Origin: Deinandra increscens subsp. villosa
Lineage: Eukaryota; Streptophyta; Magnoliopsida; Asterales; Asteraceae
Assembly: GCA_039602395.1 (NCBI GenBank)
Contig: JBCNJP010000007.1
Span: forward strand, 121,616,957-121,680,956
Reading direction: 5' to 3'
Length of the DNA stretch: 64,000 nucleotides
Each line of letters opens with the position of its first letter. Position 1 is the stretch's first letter. Under the pieces are notes generated by a model that searched no databases, was not told where the DNA came from, and worked only from the letters and a program-made list of their open reading frames with translations. A program made the translations under genes and the position numbers. This document shows positions 19,174 to 29,365 of this stretch, one piece after another.

Positions 19174-19749
19174 TTATATTTTTCCATTTTCTCCTCGTAA
19201 AATGAAAAACACACTATTTTTAATGAACAACACACGTTTATGACAGTAACAACATCTGCGAGGATCAATTATCAGAACTGAAATTGGATTTCCAAATGGA
19301 TTGGTTGTGCCATCGTCGTAGATGGTTTCAATCAAGGGTTTCTTTGGCCTTGACTTCTTTGGCTTTCGAGAGAAGTTCTCAAATGGAGGATCATAAAATC
19401 CAAAGTCATCACAATACTCATACCCATCCGAGTATTGAAAAACATTATACCCATTATCATCAAAGTATTGAAAATTATTATACTCAAATTCTTGCGATTT
19501 AGGAGAGTAATAACCAAAAGAGTAATGATTTTGTTGTCCTCTCATGGGGTTTCACAAAAGATTTAGCATTTGAATGAATATTTGAACCTACTTTAACCCC
19601 ATTTGCGGCATTAAAAACTTTTGAAATTTGTTTCGGGTCAACAAATTCAAAAGGAAACAAGTCTTGTGTGATGGACTTCAGAACCTTTCAAACAATACAT
19701 ACGCTGAGTAGCATTTGTATTATTCTCGAATGATGAACCATCAGACTTA
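19174..19749 (-). pseudogene. C-terminal gag/pre-integrase remnant
   Basis: A minus-strand frame of 123 codons (19545-19174) begins MRGQQNHYSFGYYSPKSQEF and is rich in Y, F, D and N, with PRKPKKSRPKKP-like basic stretches. Upstream of it (about 19746-19690) is NTNATQRMYCLKGSEVHH. Such low-complexity Tyr/Asp-rich segments with RMYCLK follow gag in some copia polyproteins. It joins the frame at 20210-20400 if the MITE is ignored. Confidence 0.5.
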
Positions 19750-20209
19750 GGCTGTGTTTGGCGCACTAGCTGAAAAGCTAGCTGCTAGCTGAAAAGCTAG
19801 ATGCTAGATGATAAACTAGAAGCTAGCTGATAAACTAGAAGCTAGCTGATAAACTAGAAGCTAGCTGATAAAAAATAACGTTTGGTAAAAACTAGCTGAT
19901 AAGCTAGCTGAAAAATATAAAATGACATAAACATACATGTCATAAATGTAAATAAAGGTATTTATTTATAAGTTAGGGAAGGGTAATACTGGAAATATTA
20001 TAAAAGCTAGTTAAAACGCTACTCCAACTAGCTTTTCAAAAGCTAGCTTATAAGCTAGCTTATAAGCTAGCTTATAAGCTAGCTTTTTGACGTTACCAAA
20101 CGGGGCTTTTTTAAAAAACTAGCTTTTAAAAAAAAACCCTGTTTGGTACGTCAAAAAGCTAGCTTATAAGCTAGCTGATAAGCTAGCTTATGGCGCGCCA
20201 AACACAACC
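19750..20209. mobile_element. 460-bp Harbinger-type MITE built of GCTAGC repeats
   Basis: The termini are GGCTGTGTTTGGCGC and GCGCCAAACACAACC, flanked by TTA on both sides (19747-19749 and 20210-20212). The left half repeats CTGATAAACTAGAAGCTAG three times and the right half repeats AGCTTATAAGCTAGC. The palindromic GCTAGC hexamer occurs more than a dozen times, so the whole element can fold on itself. It carries no coding sequence and interrupts the copia gag frame. Confidence 0.9.
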
Positions 20210-22570
20210 TTAGAATCACTAGGAGCTTCTCCTTTCTTACCATTCTTGTGTGATTTTTTAGACTTCTTCTGATTGGTCTTAGAACTCACAACATCATTTG
20301 ATGTAAAACCAATTCCTCTCAACTTTGTGGATTTACTTTGAGGAAGTGGTTTCTCATAAAAATCAACAGTGAGTTTTGCATTAGGATCAAAACCAAGTTT
20401 TTCATACTAAAGACTAGTTCCTTTAACAAAAGACTTAGGTTTTATCCTCAGAGGCATTTTTTGAATTTTCATTTTGAATTTCATTGGTTGATTGCTCAGT
20501 CTGAGTCTCACACTTTGATTTCTTAGTTTGAACTTCACAAACTGATTGTTCAGTATGAGTCTCACACTTTGATTTCTTAGTTTGAAGTTCACACTTTCGT
20601 TTTTCACTTTGAGTTTCACACTTTAGTTTCTAGGTTTGAGTTTGACTTCTTCAAGTTTCCTTTTTATATGTTGACTTTTTCTTATCGGTCTTTCCAATTA
20701 TACTTTCAGTAAATTTGGAATAATCAAATACAACATTAGTTTGAAAGACATAGTTCAGATGGTGCATTGGTAAGAGATGTAGAAGGTGGAACAATCTTGA
20801 GGTCCGATTGTTGCAAAACATTTTTTAAATTTTCATCTTTACACAATTTCATCTTTACACAAATAACTTGGAAAAGATGTTGATTTTTTTTAAGTATCAA
20901 GTTGTTGTTTTAAATCCAAAATTCCAATGTTTAATTCAGCAGTTTTGTTGTTAGCCTTCACAACTTTCTTTTCAGACCGAATCATATATTCCTTACAATA
21001 ATCCAATTCAAACTTCGAATATTTTGATATCTCATGCTCCTTTTTGAGTTTAACTTTAACATCTTCCCACCGTTTCTTAAAATTTGTAACACCTGCACTA
21101 GCCACCAAGTATCGATCACATTGCTCGGTTTTTTCCTCTATTAAATCTTTAATTGTTTTAGTAGATACAATACATACATCACATTAAAGATGAGCTACCT
21201 GATCGATATTTTCCATCAAAGCATGCATTGTATCACCAAATGTTTCATCATCTGGTACTTCGGATGATATTTCAGTTAAGCATTCATCAATGTCATGTGA
21301 CTTGGAAACAAAAGTAGAATGGTCAAAAAATTGTTTACTCCTATCAACATCTTCATCTACTTGTGAAACTAAAGTTTTGGGGTTAGAAGTAGAAGTAGTA
21401 TGAGATGGTTGTGAACTACTCCCTGATGAGTTTTGAGTAAATTTCTAAAATGATCTCTGATTGTTATCTTGTTTCTTTAGTTGAGCACATTCTCTAGGAG
21501 AATGACCAAAATTTTGACAGTTGAAGCATCAAACTTTTGATTTATCAAAACCTATATTTCCATCTGAATTCAGATCACGCTATCCAGTTTTTTTGAGAAA
21601 CTTCTTCACACGCCTAACTAGCATTGCCATTGACCAGTTAGTATCCATTTGTACCATATTATCTGGGTCTCATAATCTTCTTCACTCACCTCAGTGTTGC
21701 TAACTTTCCAGCAATCAAACTATCATATCACTTTGATTTTGTGTTACCGAGGTAGTAACATTACAACTTGACACATTCTCAACTCCTCTAGAAGACTTTT
21801 CCACATAGCGAGCAGTTAACGGAGGCACCAAACTGGGTTTTTCCTTAGCATTAGTTGTTAAATCATTCTGACCATAGTATACATCACGATTTTGAATTTG
21901 AGCCAACAAATTATTGACAATTGTCATATCCAATTCTCTGTCTAATAACTTCCTTATCAACTCATCATATTTCAAGCCAGAATACTCATTATCATGAGTA
22001 AGAAGCAAATAGTAATTTTCCCATTTAACTGGAAGAACATCCAATAACTTTTATTTCAGATCTTTATCACTCTTCTTCACTCCAACAATTTCTAACTCAC
22101 TTACCAAATGAGACAACCTTGATATTACATCATTAATGGTTTCATTTTGAACATATTTGAAATTGTCATATTCCCTTTAAAGAACCTTTTTATTACTCTT
22201 CTTTTGCTACTCATTTCCCTCACATCTATGACACAATGCTTCCCACAAATCTTTAGCACTAGCATGCATCTTGAATTGATGAAGCAATTCTTTTGGTAAT
22301 GCCATTGAAATTGTAGCAAATGCATTCTTTTCCAATTTAAAAAGATCCTTTTTAGTTGTATCCATTTTGCTAAGATGTTTTGGTTCATTATTGACCAAAG
22401 GATGTCTATAACCTTCAAGAATAGGAACCCACATATCCACATGGTTAACTCCGATAAACGATTCAAATCGAGACATCCAACTATGAAAATCTTTAAGTTT
22501 AAGCAACTTTGGTACCTTATTCGTGGTACCAAGTTCATTATCATAGTTTATCATGGATTACATTGAATTC
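20210..22570 (-). pseudogene. Ty1/copia gag with UBN2 domain and zinc knuckle, broken
   Basis: Reading on the minus strand from 22554: the UBN2-type gag start (KVPKLLKLKDFHSWMSRFES, then KDLWEALCHRCEG), a frameshift near 22207, a second gag part (MDVLPVKWENYYLLLTHDNE, from 22044), and a zinc knuckle CFNCQNFGHSPREC (about 21530-21490; three C and one H with 2-4-4 spacing). Next come an acidic linker (about 21420-21190) and a Lys/Glu-rich coiled coil (KRWEDVKVKLKKEHEIS, 21108-20890). Last is a basic tail with near-repeats of FKLRNQSVRL (20619-20407). Stops and shifts break it into at least four pieces. This would be the capsid-like protein of the element. Confidence 0.8.
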
Positions 22571-23017
22571 TGAAGAGCGGCAAACACTTGAAAGTTATTC
22601 ATATTGAAGATACAAGTTTTGTCCCAACGAACTGAAATGTTCACTAAACGAACAAGATTTCAAGAACCAAGTGACCGAACCAGAAAATAGTGAACGAACC
22701 AGAACTCAACGAACCAGGAAGGAATAAGGGTCAACGAACAAACCTATCAATGAACGGACCTAGAAATTCTATGAATTCCCAACGAACGAATCTACCCAAC
22801 GAACCTAACTGCAAAGAAACCAAAAAGCACTAAACGAACTGAATTTTAAGGTCAACGAATCAGAACTCACTCACTCGGATTTTTTGAAAATGGGAATTTT
22901 GTAAAGAACAGAAACTCAAGAAAGAGAAACAAAGCAATTCAAGACAGTAGAATGATTTAGACACCAAAAAGCTCAATGAAATGAAGAAAACCAAGAGTAT
23001 GACACTATAGGTTAGGT
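22571..23017 (-). other. Leader of the gag-only element, rich in CGAAC motifs
   Basis: Between gag and the 5' LTR there is no gene. The phrases CGAACCA, CGAACAA and CAACGAAC recur about a dozen times from 22625 to 22870, and a related CCAACGAACCACAGGTTCGT phrase occurs in the LTRs. No primer-site match to common plant tRNAs was found beside the LTR. Confidence 0.5.
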
Positions 23018-23394
23018 GATCAAAATCAACACATAATCATGATGACAACACAAGGTAAATAAGAGTTTATTTGTATTTATGACTAGACAAACACAATACA
23101 ACTCAGAAATAGTTCAAAGCACACACTCAGACTTTTAGCTCTCTCTCAGTAAAACTATGTGAACTCACTGAACTCTGTCAACTATGTGTGAATGAACACA
23201 CATAAACTATTTATACTAACACCATTGCCAACGAGCCAGAACAGTCCATGAACCACAGGTTCGTTGCTAGTTCATTGGTGGTTCGCTGGAGTCTAAGTAA
23301 CAATTCAACATTTAATGACTCAACACAATTAACTCTCACAACTAACACAAACTAACTAGATACATCACACGACATATAGAATTTTGCTCTAACA
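23018..23394 (-). repeat. 5' LTR of the gag-only copia element
   Basis: Partner of 17614-17974. On the minus strand it starts TGTTAGAGCA and ends near TTTGATCA. The left border is uncertain by several bases because the flanking sequence of both copies remains similar (TAGGTGATCA). Confidence 0.82.
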
Positions 23395-24250
23395 GTGTTT
23401 ATGCAGCTTTGAATATTGTAGGCCTATGTATGATGATACAGAATATTAGTGATTACATCAACGCTAAAGAAGGTATGCTACAAACAAGTGTTCATGTACT
23501 TAGCCAAATACCATTTATTTACTTTACATACAATTAAGCTCAATTAGATGATTATTATTATATCCAAACCAACAAATTGTAACTCTACAGTGAACTTAAA
23601 CTATGATAAAAAAAACAAAAAAAAAACAACAACAACATAATCCTAAGCACTAGACTTAAAATAGAATAAATTAAACTTGATGATTTCAACTTTAGTTCCA
23701 TGGCATCCATATAATCACTCAATCATGTATTATATCGATTTCAGGGCCATTTCAATACACCACTTACATGTTTCAATCAAAGGAAAACCAAAACCAGTAA
23801 ATAGCCAAGGTTTCTATCATGATAAAATACAGACAACTATCCAATTTCAAACACTGAGGGCTTCACTGATGACTTTATTTGATAGTAGCGACTTGATTTG
23901 AGTTTAGAAACCCTAATGGGAAATACAGAATCGTATAATGAGGAGCCACAAATCATGATTGATACATTGATTGATTCTTCAGAATCGTTGTTTCCGATCC
24001 TCGATGCCTCGAAGTTGTTTTTAATGAAATTAAGCATCAATTAACATCCCACAAACAATTACAACTTCAATCAATATGTCAAACAACACACAAGTTCAAC
24101 TCAAATAGACGACCAGATTCAGTGCACGATCAAATCAGAGCTCTAAAAGTACCTGAATTGATGACGAGACTAGCAAGTATGGTGTGAACACGACGGCTGA
24201 GCTGCAGCGCTTGTCTCCGACGATCAATTCTCCCTGTCTATCGATTCTTC
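23395..24250. other. Unassigned non-coding sequence left of the gap
   Basis: No gene is recognised. Short frames are present, one of them ending at the gap. No terminal repeat or CACTA-like end was found. Confidence 0.5.
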
Positions 24251-24750
24251 NNNNNNNNNNNNNNNNNNNNNNNNNNNNNNNNNNNNNNNNNNNNNNNNNN
24301 NNNNNNNNNNNNNNNNNNNNNNNNNNNNNNNNNNNNNNNNNNNNNNNNNNNNNNNNNNNNNNNNNNNNNNNNNNNNNNNNNNNNNNNNNNNNNNNNNNNN
24401 NNNNNNNNNNNNNNNNNNNNNNNNNNNNNNNNNNNNNNNNNNNNNNNNNNNNNNNNNNNNNNNNNNNNNNNNNNNNNNNNNNNNNNNNNNNNNNNNNNNN
24501 NNNNNNNNNNNNNNNNNNNNNNNNNNNNNNNNNNNNNNNNNNNNNNNNNNNNNNNNNNNNNNNNNNNNNNNNNNNNNNNNNNNNNNNNNNNNNNNNNNNN
24601 NNNNNNNNNNNNNNNNNNNNNNNNNNNNNNNNNNNNNNNNNNNNNNNNNNNNNNNNNNNNNNNNNNNNNNNNNNNNNNNNNNNNNNNNNNNNNNNNNNNN
24701 NNNNNNNNNNNNNNNNNNNNNNNNNNNNNNNNNNNNNNNNNNNNNNNNNN
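24251..24750. other. Assembly gap of exactly 500 N
   Basis: All bases are n. A run of exactly 500 is normally a placeholder of unknown size in a scaffold. Apparent frames that run through it are meaningless. Sequence on the two sides need not be adjacent in the genome. Confidence 0.98.
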
Positions 24751-26818
24751 AATATAAGAAGTTTTATAGGTTGATATTTGCTTAACATTTTAATGAACTA
24801 AAGTTATTTGCATGTATTTCTCATCTAATATTACTTCTACATCAATAACTGAAGCAAACCATCAAGAAACAAATATCAGAAAGTAACCACTGCTACAACA
24901 CAAACAAAAGCAAGCATTAATGTGAGACCAGAAACATCTACTTAAACTTGTAAGCAAATACAATGATGTTTGCGGGTAAATTACAGCAGTAGCAGCAGAT
25001 GATGATGATGATGATTCTATATTTATTTAATGAAAAAAAGGTAGGTAAATCACACAAAATCAATCAATCAATCAGCAATCTAAGATTAGAAATAGTACCC
25101 AGCCAACTAACATAACAGCAACAGCAGCAGTCATTATAAATGCATGACCAAACCAAGTTGTTCAACGCAATACATAAACACATAAACAGCAGCAGCAAAA
25201 TATGAGACTATGGGTACATACACAGGAGCCCAAGGCATGGCAGCTGCAAAATATTTTGTCTCCAAAAACGCATTTGAGAGTACTAACGACTTTACTCGCC
25301 TTGGTCGGTGTTGTGCAAAAAGTAGTGCTAAGAATCCCCCTAGGGACGTGCCGTAAAGATGTATCTGTTACAAAAAGACTCGTTCAACATATTGTTACAA
25401 AAATTTCTTGCAAAGATAAAATTAATAATATAGTGACTCGAAACCATTATGATTAGTTATACAATCAGCAGGCCGAAGACCATAGATTTTCCAAATAAAG
25501 ATCAAGCCACATAGCATCAGTTTTATAACTTAAAGCACATAACTAAATCAAGCATCATCATCAGATATGAATAATATGCCACAAATGATATTTGTGAATA
25601 TCAAATCAAATTAAAGCTGTATAACATTGCACCTGAAAAATAATTGAGAAGGACCCCTGCTGTAGTACTTACAAATGAAACCGCCTCAAATTCCCACACC
25701 TTGGTTTACTTATTGGATGATTTTTCACCTTTATCAATAAAAATTTGTTAACATGTCATAACTTGCATAATCTAAACAGATCAGAATGAAAGAAGCTTAA
25801 TGTAAAATCCAACCAGTTATTGACGATGATTTGGTGGAGATAGACAAGCAATGAAGCAAAGTAACTTTACCCAAACACACTTGCTGTGCAATCCTAAATA
25901 GTCCAATGAAACTTAGATTTAGTTCTGAACCAAACGACCTTGAACCCCAATGACTAAAAAAACCCCAACTGAAACTGAACATTATACATTAAAAGGTCTG
26001 ATAAAATTAAATAACTCACATGCTTGCCTTATTTCCGTCGTTGAATGGAGCGGGAGAGCAAATCTGTCTTGATAGGTCCAGCCGATCGATTTTGGTGGTT
26101 ATGGAGAACGATCCGCATCACGAAAGGCAAATCTGTCTTTGAGCAAATCTGTCTTTGATAGGTCTAGCAAATCTGTCTTTGATAGGTCACGAGTGTCAAA
26201 CATTTAATTAGCACACAAAATAATGATTGAAACCAACAATATAGCAAAAGCACAGAGAATATACCACACAAAATAATAATTATTGAAACCAGCTGAAGCT
26301 ACAGGACCCGAAACTTGAATGGTCCTACAAAATAACCCAAAAGATTTTATAGCCATGTGAAATGCAACACCAGCAGGTGTATATTGAATTTAGTTTCATG
26401 CTAGTAAACTGAATATAAGATTGGATTACTACTGAAGACTGTTAAATCAAGGAGATCAGAACCACCTGACAGGGAAAACACTTGATTATAAGTTGCTGAA
26501 CATAATCACAAGATAATGTTAGCTTAACCTCCCTCCCAATTGCAGGCTTGCAGCTTGTTTTTTTTTTCTTTCTAAAAAGCTCCAAATAATACAAGAGATT
26601 GCAATAAGGAAAAATAAACTTGAGAGCATCAAAAAAGGATTGTGTCATGCCAACAAAAATGGGTCCAGTCATCACTGTGACCCCTACCTGTTTGGGTCTA
26701 GTCCTCCCATGCTCCAATAGTTTCCTTCCACCTAAATGTGTTCCTTAGATACTCGGTTACAAAGAATATTTTTCATGCAAGAATGTAAATTAAATATTAA
26801 ATCTAATAGCATGCATAC
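24751..26818. other. Gene-like but unassigned sequence, probably transposon interior
   Basis: There are small trinucleotide runs (GAT repeats near 25000-25015; CAG/CAA repeats near 25110-25130 and 25185-25198). CAAATCTGTCTTTGATAGGT occurs at about 26142 and 26169, with a partial copy near 26055. No coding domain was recognised. The region lies downstream (minus strand) of the MAPKKK exons, but I could not find the kinase exons that should follow. Confidence 0.5.
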
Positions 26819-27438
26819 CAGCTCAACAAATTTCTTGAAGGCCCCAAAATTTGCAGTCAATTTGTCCTTTATTACCAACAAGAATATTTGCACCCTGCAA
26901 GAGCATTTGTCAGATAATAATAAATGATACACACACATACATGTCTAACTCCACACATTACAAATTACGAACACACACTCATATAGATTAGAATCTACCT
27001 TAATGTCCCTGTGCATTATGCCATTTTTCTGGAGATACTCCAGCCCCAACAATATTTGCTTCGTGTACATTCGTAGCACTTGTTTCTTGTACAAACAAGA
27101 GATAAATTTAATGTTTCAAACATTATAAAGATCAAAGGACAGTTATAGAGTTCCAAGAGCAATTGCCCGAAATATATATTTTGTATATAGAGGAAAAAAC
27201 AGTCTTTATCCCCATGAGCAATTCAAGAACCAAAATTTAAAATTCATAACATTTTAAAACCTTAAGCAAATTTCCTAATTAAAAGATTAACCATCTGAGA
27301 TTGAAAAGTGTGAATGTGGTATCTTACTGATTCAGGAAATAACCAAATTTTCCAAGGAGTGATGAGATGGATCCACCTGAAAGAAAACCCAAGAAGATAT
27401 TCAAAGACTCCTCCTCTCTAGCAGTTCCTACGTACCTC
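26819..27438 (-). pseudogene. ANP/NPK1-type MAP kinase kinase kinase fragment, three exons
   Basis: Three minus-strand exons with plausible splice sites are seen. Exon 27438-27328 encodes RYVGTAREEESLNIF and GGSISSLLGKFG. Exon 27085-26999 encodes KQVLRMYTKQILLGLEYLQK and NGIMHRDIK, including the catalytic-loop HRD. Exon 26894-26819 begins GANILV, has a one-base shift, then continues KLTANFGAFKKFVEL. This is the kinase-domain core of plant ANP-class MAPKKKs, which in intact form activate MAPK cascades in cytokinesis and stress. The N-lobe with the ATP-binding lysine, the activation segment after VEL, and the rest are absent. The DFG magnesium-binding motif reads NFG and the frame is broken, so no active kinase is possible. 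A CACTA end lies 2 kb away, suggesting a captured fragment. Confidence 0.85.
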
Positions 27439-29149
27439 TGTAATGTTATTTAATTAAAGAAATGGATCATTAAGCCTATGACAAGAATTACCGAACACAA
27501 AACGCAAGATGATAAAGAAAATGTTGACACTCACAATAATATTTGGAACACTATTTAATGTGTGTAAATAATGAATTCCTCTTCTCCCAATGTTCATCAT
27601 GTTTTTAAAATAGGTATTTGTTGCAGCTATAGGAGTGATTCAGCTAAGTAAAAGTTTTTTAGTCCTGTTAATGGATGCACAATTAGATGATGTAACTGCT
27701 CAAGTAAGTTGTATCAAATTCCTTAAACCTGATAAAGCTCGCAACTCATAAAGTATCAATGTAAACTACAATCCCAATTCTCAAGGTTATATCAATTATC
27801 AAGGAGAATTGGTACATATACTCCAAAAACAATAACACAACCAAACAAGTCATTTTGATTTTCGAGTACTGTTCTTCTAATCATTTGCGAATGAACATGT
27901 AATCAGAAATGCAAAGTTTCACCTTAGATTCAATCATATCAAACCTCGATTTTACAACATAAAAAGCGATCATAAAACTTAGAGCACAATTAACAAAATT
28001 TGATACCAGCAGATAGTGTAATCGAGAGCGTATCTCTCTTCACAAAACAACACCATGTCAATCTATAATCAGTTTATGAATATCTTATTATTTAGATTTC
28101 ATATAACCATTGTCAAACTAGCTAAGACAAAATTTACAGAACATACTACTAAGGGCTAAAGAAAAATCACTTCATTAATATCTATTACTTTATTGAATAA
28201 TCAGAACTTGCAAAGCCTCAATCACCATCAGAGAGTGATCATAACACATTCAAGCAGTAAAAGCATATACAAATACTATCAGTTGCACCACACATTGTAC
28301 AGCTGATCATCTCAATCTAACTATTTGAGATATGTGCATTCTGATGTGTAACAGAGTGAATCTGGCCTGAAGCTAATAATTTCTAAATACAAATCATCAT
28401 TAATGCAAAATTTTAACCACAAATTAAGGAAATCAAACATAAAATTAGTAACTCAGAATTGGTCGATATCAGTTAACTGAGCCAGAACCGGATTTGGCAG
28501 ACCAGAGGCTTAAAAGAATGAAATGGCTTCAAAGTCGTAAATGGATTTGTTACCGTATCAGGATCTGAAACTCTAGGGTTTTGAATCAGTGGGAAAGCGA
28601 ATATCTGGTGATGGTTCTTCTCTCCGGTTTGAATATCTAGTGATGGGTCGAAATGTAAGAGAGTCGTCAGATCCAGGATGCCCCAACAGTTGTTTCGTGA
28701 TTTGAACGAGTACTTGTTTTTCTCCGTACTCTTTGTAGAGTCTTCGATTCAGAACCCCAAAGGCCCGCCCCCTCGTAAGCAGCAATAGAGAAGCAAGCAC
28801 CACCATTCCATCGTAAATCGCCCGTCCCCAACCCATACGGATCTAATTTGTAACCCTAATTTGTCGGAATCTTTGTAGTCGGTCGATTGATCGATCTTGC
28901 CGGTGATTTCGTAGAATAGTTTGTACTTGTTTGAGGGTTTGTCGGTCTAAGGAGGGGTGATGTACCTGAAATCGTCGCCGTGGAGGGTGGAGGAACCGAT
29001 GAGGGAAGGAGGTTTAGAGGAGCGGGAGTGAATTTTCCTGCCCCAAATCGCCGCTGAAGTTTGGAATGGGAAGGAGCGGGAGTGAATTTTGAGAATTAGT
29101 ACAAAAGTTAGAAAATTTTTGGGGAAAATTTTGGAGGGAAAAATTATAA
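27439..29149 (-). other. Intron-like and 5'-exon-like sequence upstream of the kinase fragment
   Basis: 27439-28500 is AT-rich with no recognised domain. At 28836-28573 a minus-strand frame begins MGWGRAIYDGMVVLASLLLL and is preceded by a C/A-rich leader-like stretch (28860-28990), as at the 5' end of a transcript. I do not recognise the protein. If this is a captured gene end it is not the N-terminus of an ANP kinase as I know the family. G+C content rises from 28570 to 29080. Confidence 0.35.
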
Positions 29150-29365
29150 AACGACGGAAGCTTCTTGACGCGCATATTTTAAGCGTCCTCCGTGTTTTTT
29201 TTTTTTTGAAATATGACAGAAATTCTTGACACTCAAAAATGTGCGTCATGAATTCTTAGGAATTACCTATAATTGACATTTTATTTTGACACTTCAGTTT
29301 TTGCACGTCAAGAATTATCGAGTGTCATCGTTCGCGTGTCAAGGAAAGCAGTTTTTGTAGTAGTG
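29150..29365. mobile_element. Right terminus of a CACTA transposon
   Basis: It ends TTTTTGTAGTAGTG at 29365, the inverse of CACTACTACAAAAA, a common plant CACTA terminus. The preceding 200 bp contain repeated subterminal motifs in both directions (CTTGACGCGCAT, TTCTTGACACTC, GCACGTCAAGAATT, CGCGTGTCAAGG). Copia gag coding begins within a few bases on the right, so the element inserted into a copia gag gene. The left terminus was not found and may lie in or beyond the 500-N gap. The transposon probably carries the MAPKKK fragment. Confidence 0.82.

Larger units (their letters stand above)
17608..23394 (-). mobile_element. Gag-only (non-autonomous) Ty1/copia retrotransposon
   Basis: Two similar LTRs of roughly 370-380 bp (about 17614-17974 and 23018-23394) frame an internal region of about 5 kb whose only recognisable coding content, on the minus strand, is copia gag. 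No integrase, reverse transcriptase or RNase H motif is visible. A polypurine tract (minus-strand AAAGGGAGAG) abuts the left LTR, giving the orientation. The primer site could not be identified. It is interrupted by a Harbinger MITE (19750-20209). The LTRs differ at many positions, so the insertion is old. Confidence 0.78.

Noticed and set aside
24135..24788. Long open frames across 24.25-24.75 kb on both strands
   Set aside because: They run through 500 undefined bases and have no real coding evidence.
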